A stretch of 64,000 nucleotides of DNA from Nematostella vectensis (taxonomy: Eukaryota; Cnidaria; Anthozoa; Actiniaria; Edwardsiidae): the NCBI RefSeq assembly GCF_932526225.1, contig NC_064034.1, positions 4,760,001 to 4,824,000 on the forward strand, in the 5' to 3' direction. Of this stretch, positions 57,968 to 64,000 are shown one piece after another. Made by a program: the position numbers and the translations under genes. The first letter of the stretch is position 1, and every line of letters begins with the position of its first letter. The notes beneath the pieces are model-generated. The model ran no database searches. It saw only the letters and a program-made list of their open reading frames with translations, and was not told the DNA's origin.

Positions 57968-59209
57968 GTCGGAATAGTGAGTGTTCTGAAGACCCTTCAA
58001 AGAATGGGTGTAGATGGCTGTTTTGATGGGAAATCGGTTGAAATGCTTCCCATTTCAGCCGTAAAGGTGATCTTCGGACAACTACATATCCCAGAGGCCT
58101 TTGCAATCAAGGCTTGCTAGAGCCTGGGGCCCAGTGGAATATGTTAACCCAATTGGTTAACCACTAGAGAACCCGCATATAAAAGTGTCTATGTCCTTTT
58201 CGAATCACATATGACCTTTTGTTGGCCCTAGCACTAAAATTCACATATGATGCTTTCAATCATCTTATTAATTAATATCAGGAATTTGGATTACAATATC
58301 ATATTTTGATTTTTTTATGATCGGATGATTTCCTTCTTAGGGCTGCCTGTGTTACACAGAGCGACTTTGAAGACTGGTGTCTAACTATTGCACATGGTGA
58401 CAACAACCGTCTCAACAAAAGAAACATCTAAAGAAAAAACCCTTTCAAAGGTAGAGATTTTCATGCTTTAGTGAATTTTCATGGCTATTTGTCTGTCTTA
58501 AGAATCAGTTATTTCCTGTTGTGTTTATGTTATTTGTCTGGTTTTTAACACGAGGCAAAGATCGGTGGTAACGAGGAACTTATGCAATTACAACTTTACC
58601 CACAGGCTTACCATCCGGGGGTTGTGTGAAATTGTGTGTGTAATGGCATCACATATGATCGCCGATCGGCTCACAGAAACATCTAGTAGTTTGCTCTTGC
58701 AACGCAAATGCCCTAAAATAAAGTCAGAGTAAATGAGAAATGTCTTGTGTTATATCTTTTATCAAAAAACAAGACAAGTGTGAAGGTTTGGGGGTTGTTT
58801 GAGAGAGAATCTCTCTCTCTTCCCCTCCGTCCACTCACCCCCTAAAACTCCTCTCAAACAACCCCCAAACCTTCACACTTGTCCTGTTTTTTGATAAAAG
58901 ATATAACACAAGACATTTCTCATTTACTCTGACTTTATTTTAGGGCATTTGCGTTTCAAGAGCAAACTACTAGATGTTTCTGTGAGCCGATCGACGATCA
59001 TATATGATGCCATTACACACACGATTTCACACAGCTTCAAAATGGTAAGCCTGTGCTTTACCACGATTTTCATTCACGCAATTTTGGTAAAGCTAGGCAA
59101 ATTTGAAAACTTGTTGGGTGGCAGTTTGGTTGGGTTGATGTATGTGTAAGTAACACGATAAAAAGACTTGAGAATGTTATGAAATGTCTGAATTATCTTA
59201 TTGCTAGTT
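57968..59209. other. Divergent promoter region LMBRD2/HCCS
   Basis: 1.2 kb separates the two start codons. About 40% of it is the inverted repeat at 58595-59063. 5' UTRs of both genes must lie here; an AG acceptor (TTGCTAG, 59201-59207) just before the HCCS ATG suggests HCCS has a non-coding first exon upstream. Confidence 0.5.
58595..59063. repeat. Long inverted repeat, ~200-bp arms
   Basis: Left arm 58595-58806 and right arm 58846-59063 are reverse complements at high identity. Matching landmarks are GATCGGCTCACAGAAACATC / GATGTTTCTGTGAGCCGATC and AGGTTTGGGGGTTGTTTGAG / CTCAAACAACCCCCAAACCT. The spacer is ~39 bp and pyrimidine-rich. The transcript would form a long hairpin. Confidence 0.88.
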
Positions 59210-60613
59210 ATGGGTTCTGGCTCATCAACACCCGAGATAACAGGAAATCCCCCTACCCTACCTCCCTCAGTAGCTGCTCCGGCAAGTAAAGTCCAGGCAG
59301 GACCTCCCAGTGGATGTCCTATGCACCAGTCCAATCAGACATCAGGAGAATGGAAGAGCGAGTGCCCTGCAAGTGGGGCAATGTCTGCTGGCGGATGTCC
59401 CATGAGAGAAGATGGTTTAGATCCAACCAATATGGTAAGAAATAGGATATAAAACACTATTTTCTCAGCTATTTTCTTGCTATTTTTTTTCATTGAATAA
59501 TGCTGTGAAAAACTGCTTCTTTCTATACTAAATGATGAACAGCCTTTAGTTTTAGGCCAAATAAAGTCTTATGTTTTGTGTGTTCTTTGCCATTCCCCCT
59601 TTCGAGTCTGCTATGGGCCAGAACATGACATCTCTTACCATAAAAATGATCAATGTCATATGACAAATTAACGAACACTATCAGGACATTATTAATGCTT
59701 TTTGTTTACATTGTACACACAGATGCCCCCAGCCAATCAGCAGCCTTCTCCAGGGCAGCCATTTCCATTATCCACTGACAGAGTGGTCTCAAGTATCCCA
59801 AAGGGTGGCTCAAATGATAAATGGGTCTACCCCTCTCCTCAAATGTTTTGGAATGCCATGGTGCGCAAAGGATGGAAATGGGAAAAAGATGACTTGAATC
59901 CCAATGACATGGGTCATATTATCAAGATCCACAATGCTAACAATGAGAGGGCGTGGCAGGAAATCTTAAAATGGGAGGCTCTCCATGCAAAGTGAGTACT
60001 GATTTATGTGATGTCTTTAATTGGAGTTTGTGAATTTTGTTTCTGATGGGCTATTTCTTTTCAGGGAATGTCGTAACCCAAAGCTAATCAGTTTCAAGGG
60101 CAGAGCCCAGGATTTCACAATCAGAGCACGGATTAGAAGTCTGTTAGGGTAAGAGACTTCAATAGCTAGAATTTCCAATTTCTTCTTTTCTCTTCTCTAA
60201 ACTCAGCTTTGGTATGATTGGATGCATTATATGATAAAGTTTTCTGTCATTGTTATAAGAACAATTCCTAGTTATACACATAATCCCTAGACCTTTTTTG
60301 TAACCTTTAACAATTATGAAACATAATATCAGACAAAATGTATGTTTTTTTAAGGTATGAGCTACCATTTGACAGACATGACTGGATTGTCGACCGTTGT
60401 GGCAGGCATGTTCGGTACATCATTGATTATTATGATGTTGGTGATGAGGATGCATACAAGACTGGCGAGTTTGTGGAATTAGATGTCCGGCCTGCCCCAT
60501 TTGACTCATTTGGCTCTGCCCTGGATAGAATGAGAGTTGCCATGCTTAGGTGGTCATTATATTTCAGCAGTGGAAATGAAACCTCTGATGCCCAGCCTTC
60601 AAAATCTGACTAG
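59210..60613 (+). CDS. HCCS: Holocytochrome c-type synthase (cytochrome c heme lyase)
   Basis: Four exons: 59210-59434, 59723-59991, 60065-60148 and 60355-60613, phases 0, 2, 2; 278 aa. HCCS attaches heme covalently to apocytochrome c (and c1) in the mitochondrial intermembrane space. The N-terminal part has Cys-Pro motifs of the heme-regulatory type (GCPMH, ECPAS, GCPMR). The conserved core follows: [20 protein letters not shown], then [10 protein letters not shown], whose His corresponds to the heme-ligating His (154 in human), [11 protein letters not shown] and [16 protein letters not shown]. The C-terminal domain has VRYIIDYYD and LDVRPA. All main family motifs are present, so it should be functional. 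The start is the first ATG after the acceptor, followed by MGSGSS, and has no competing upstream ATG in the exon. Confidence 0.96.
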
Positions 60614-61714
60614 GTGTCCTTATTTAGCTTTCCATTAAGTTTATGGAGCTTTCCTGTATTTGAACTAATGTCCTCTTATCAAGGAGGTGCTTTACAGTAG
60701 AGCAGGGTTCTACTGTATTTTATGATCCCTGAAGATGCAATAATTATGAAATAATGTTTATTCTGTTTTGTGTTACCGCTCAGGAAACTTGGGCCTGACA
60801 ACCCATGCTTTATTCACATTCAATGAATAGGTGTAATCAATCTGGCCTAGTGCAAGTACATTAGAACCTTGATGTAACATTATGGGATGGGACTGAAAAG
60901 TCTTTTTAGGTATGTCAAAACAAGGTCATTTCCCGTTATTTTATAGTTGGCGGGGTCAGAAATTACAGGGCCGTAGCAGGGGCTGGGCTACTGGGAACAT
61001 GTCCCCCCCCCCCAATTAAAAAAAATTGTAAGAAAATTACCATTAGGACGTGGCTGTGCCCCCAATCTTACATGGTCTGCTATGGCTATGACTTAAGTTG
61101 TTTGTAGATATTGTTATATCTAGTATTTTGTATATGGTTCCCACTGTATACAACCCTGGTTCTAAAGCCTGTAACGTCCCTCTATTTAGTGGCCAGCGAG
61201 CTTGCGACTCTACATTGTCTCAAGTTTGCTGGCCACTAAATAGAGAGACATTCGAGGCTCTAGAACCAGGGTAACTGTAAACAAGCACATTCAAACTACT
61301 TGCACTAAACCTTTTCTCTTTTGTAACAAAATTTGGATTGGCCTTATTAATAACATTAGTTATCCAAAATGACAGAAAACGTTTTGATGGGTTAACAAGT
61401 TTGTAAAGAATAATTTATTGCAATAAGGTAAAAAATATATAAATGGTACACAAGTGACCTATTAGAAGATTTCAAAGTGTAAATAAACTTTTTGTTTTCA
61501 AATATGATTTATATTATTATCAAAATTACCGGCGGTAGCTTAAATTATTGATCATTTGCATTTTTCTGCAACTCCTTTTTTTATTATACTGTTTTAAAAA
61601 TCAAAGTTATAAACATGACGTGATTGTGGATATACTGTATGTTCCAGGGTAATGTCCTATAGAGTATATAATTTCTAGAAAACGTCTTCACAAATTTGCC
61701 TGGGCTAGTTAACA
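60614..61714. other. Convergent 3' region HCCS / KDEL protein
   Basis: Non-coding spacer with an inverted repeat at 61146-61272 and a candidate poly-A signal for the minus-strand gene (TTTATT at 61414-61419, ~300 bp after its stop). Confidence 0.5.
61146..61272. mobile_element. Hairpin element with ~50-bp arms
   Basis: CCCTGGTTCTAAAGCC and CTCTATTTAGTGGCCAGC in the left arm pair with GCTGGCCACTAAATAGAG and GGCTCTAGAACCAGGG in the right arm. The spacer is ~25 bp. It is a small MITE-like palindrome without coding content. Confidence 0.75.
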
Positions 61715-63803
61715 TCATAGTTCATCTTTGACGTTATTCTTCACCACCTCCCTGGAACGCAAGAAAATATTGTCAACCTGAGTTAGAAGGATGGGCTGTA
61801 AGGATGGAGCAATTCCTTACAATACAAAACAATGAACTAAGTTAGACATCTTTACCCAAGTTTTCTAACTTATTGCATATGATCAATGATATGTAGTTTT
61901 TTGTCTGATTCTTTTGTAACATAGAATGATGCTGTAGGTAGTGTCATGGTTGTTTTCATTAACCTGTTCACCAATTGTGTCCTAAGTATTTATATATAAG
62001 GGAAAACAAAAGAGAACAAATAATGATAAGCTTGATAAACTGTTTTACTGCGCTTTATTTTTCAATAAGCATGATAACTTCAATACTGTATATCAGAATC
62101 TTGGTATACTCACTTAAAAATCTCGTTTCCATCGGCAGTGTAAACTTCCTTTAGGTTGATCTCCCCCCTGTACTTTTCCATCATAGGTAAATCCTTCCAG
62201 TGCTTCTCGTGAACAGAGTACAAAAACTTGGCGATGGTCATGTAGCTAACAGGCCCGTACGAGTATTCGTAAGGAATAGCGCTAAAAGTAAGCTGCTTGT
62301 TTGAGGTTAAAGTCGACAAGAGTACCATGCACTTTGGCAGAGAAGTGACGCCAAATTTCTGCATGAGATCCTTTGAGGGCTTGCGTGCTACGCCGAAGTG
62401 GAAGTAAGTGGAGTATTTTAGCGCTAAGGCTTTGTACACGACGGGGGTTTCCCTTTTGTCTGCAAAGAGAATGGAAATATTTATCGTTATGATTCTATTA
62501 TTTCTCTGACATTCTTGAACCAGGCCTGTAGCTGAGGATGGGCGTATATCCACCCTCCTTTCCACCCTCCACCTCCAAATTATATTCCATTACCTATAAA
62601 GAGAAGGACAGGAAATCTAGGTGGTGATGTCTGAAGTGACGTGTGGACGAATCCTTCAAGATCTTTCATATCGGACACCTTCTGAGTCCTGTCCGGGACA
62701 TTTTCGATGGCAACCATGCGGGCAGCTGCGAAGGAATTGACATCCATATGACCTGCTGTCTTAATTTTCCATCCACCGTAGGGGTAAACTCGACAAGTCA
62801 GCCACTCACTCGACTTGTCCAAGAAGCCCTGTGGAGATATCATACGCGAAAATGCTCCTTTCATGACTTAGGGAGTGCCCATTAAATGCCCCGCCGGGGG
62901 ATGGGAGGTAGAGGTATATATTTTGACTCAGGACACCTTAGAATTTCAGAGCCACCACTGTAAAGATTTCCACGCCTGCAATAAATGTATATAAAAAAGC
63001 GAGGGCAGGGTAATCTTTCTGGGGCCCGTTGCACAAAGCCTGGATAAGTTATCCGCGGTCTCGAGAGGGGCTACCTGGGTTTGACATAGATGAGCACCGC
63101 TTAATATGAATGTGAAAATATTGTTTTGTCGATTTATATGTGACCCTTGATACATATTTAGGTACACTTGAAAAATCCACATCCACCCAGAAAAGTAAGG
63201 GGGATGAACCAGCGCCCCTCTGCCCTCGTTGTCCGCCGCCCCTCAAATGGCAATCCAAGAGGGTGCTCATAAAAAAATGTATTATTTTGCTGAAGCACAG
63301 CCCATGGAATTCTCGCATCAAAATAAAGGAACTACGAAGCAGACGCGTACCCAGGATTGGCCGAGGGGGTTGCGCAGTCATAAGCATAGTATTTGAAGAT
63401 TTCTTTTAAGAAATGGGCCACATTTGGCCGCGAAGGGGGGTGCGCGCGCACCCTGCGCACCCCCTCCTGTGTACGTGTCTGGGAAGCGTCATGGTGCAAG
63501 AGATTATCAAATTAGTGTCTTGACCTGTGAGGCGCTTACCTGTTTTTTCAAAAGATCGTTATCCTTCTTAGGGTCAATCAGCCCGACTCTTATGAGAAGA
63601 CCTCTCAACTCGAACTCGGATCTATGCACCTCTTTTTCTACGCTGATATCCGTATTGACGCAGACTATCCAAACCTCGGGGGTAGGGCTGTCTATCACTA
63701 GAGACCTAAAGTTCTTTGAGGTTATGGTATGTACGCCATACAGGTCTTCGCCACAAGCAGCTTTGGGTAGCAACAGCGCACAGAGGATTAAGTTCCATTC
63801 CAT
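61715..63803 (-). CDS. ER-resident thioredoxin-fold protein with C-terminal KDEL, no CxxC
   Basis: Four exons on the minus strand: 63803-63540, 62828-62594, 62459-62114 and 61751-61715, phases 0, 1, 2; 293 aa. I chose Met at 63803 over the in-frame Met at 63854 because it starts a good signal peptide (MEWNLILCALLLPKAACG). The tiny last exon ends VKDEL-stop, the ER retrieval signal, so a soluble luminal protein is predicted. The middle exons look like thioredoxin-fold modules: EVWIVCVNTD then ELRGLLIRVGLID, and RFPVLLFID then YKALALKYSTYFHFGVAR and FGVTSLPKCMVLL (the cis-Pro region). No CxxC active site is present, so it is likely a redox-inactive PDI relative acting as chaperone or binding module. 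The second module resembles those in DNAJC16 and RNF103. No ortholog name is assigned. Confidence 0.8.
63021..63055. mobile_element. Fragment of the GGGGCC inverted-repeat element family
   Basis: GGGGCCCGTTGCACAAAGCC followed by TGGATAAGTTATC matches the left end of the element at 52068. Only one end is visible here, in intron 1 of the KDEL-protein gene. Confidence 0.5.
63343..63478. mobile_element. G-rich MITE-like element, copy B
   Basis: It begins ACGCGTACCCAGGATTGGCC and ends GTGTACGTGT. Internally, GCGCAGTCATAAGCATAG and GTATTTGAAGATTTCTT match copy A at 4149-4314. It is an intronic insertion in the KDEL-protein gene. Confidence 0.65.
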
Positions 63804-63854
63804 AAGGAATAGAGGAAATTTATCCCTGAAGGACACTTTATCGAGACCTAACAT

Positions 63855-64000
63855 GATTCTAAACAGAGAGCTAGAGCTAGCGCGCTCGAATAAAATGGCT
63901 AAAAAACGAAAGGCAATGCAGGAAAATTAGCCTTCTGATTCTGACGAATAAAACGTGTTGCTTTCTTTAGAGCAGTATAATAGAACTAGAAGTGAATAGA
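63855..64000. other. Right edge, upstream of the KDEL-protein gene
   Basis: No gene is supported. A short plus-strand ORF at 63894 (MAKKRKAMQEN, then TAG) is too short to call. Confidence 0.3.

Noticed and set aside
61715-63803. Assignment to RNF103 or DNAJC16
   Set aside because: One module looks similar, but the protein is short, has no RING, J domain or TM segment, and ends in KDEL.

Overview
The window looks like nuclear DNA of a cnidarian, most likely a sea anemone or other anthozoan. This is an inference. The genes are intron-rich animal genes with GT-AG junctions that I could splice by phase, AT-rich introns separate GC-richer exons, and tandem arrays and small inverted-repeat elements are abundant. 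There are no operons, rRNA genes, tRNA genes or CRISPR arrays.

Layout. 1-3242: a repeat-family ORF with DDE-transposase-like residues (+, open to the left edge), facing a three-exon chromodomain gene (-). 3811-5956: a three-exon gene for a small secreted protein (+) with a GC-AG intron. 6332-6691: a TA-flanked MITE. 7746-14859: a decayed spermidine/spermine acetyltransferase-like gene (-). Its exon 4 runs straight into a ~5.7-kb array of ~74-bp repeats, and its next exon has two in-frame stops. 16939-17250: a two-TM small protein (-). 20790-35277: a Cys-loop receptor (nicotinic alpha-like, +, six coding exons). Its introns hold a 41-bp minisatellite (~2.3 kb) and a 34-bp polypyrimidine array (~5.8 kb). 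36691-44294: a Shaw/Kv3-type K+ channel gene (-, two coding exons). 47348-50497: SKP2 (+, 12 exons). 52837-57967: LMBRD2 (-, 13 exons). 59210-60613: HCCS (+, 4 exons). 61715-63803: an ER-resident, KDEL-terminated thioredoxin-fold protein (-, 4 exons).

The genes have no shared pathway; this is an ordinary animal gene neighbourhood. LMBRD2 and HCCS are divergent across a ~1.2-kb gap that holds a ~200-bp-arm inverted repeat. SKP2 and LMBRD2 converge, as do the receptor and the K+ channel, and HCCS and the KDEL protein. The largest tandem arrays all lie in introns. The items most worth a second look are the acetyltransferase exon fused to a minisatellite, the receptor that lacks the canonical loop-B tryptophan, the K+ channel with silent-subunit features, the AG-free 5.8-kb intronic array, and the possible two-gene (DDE plus chromodomain) element at the left edge.

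Exon boundaries were read by eye from splice consensus and reading phase. Family assignments rest on remembered family motifs, not on a database search.
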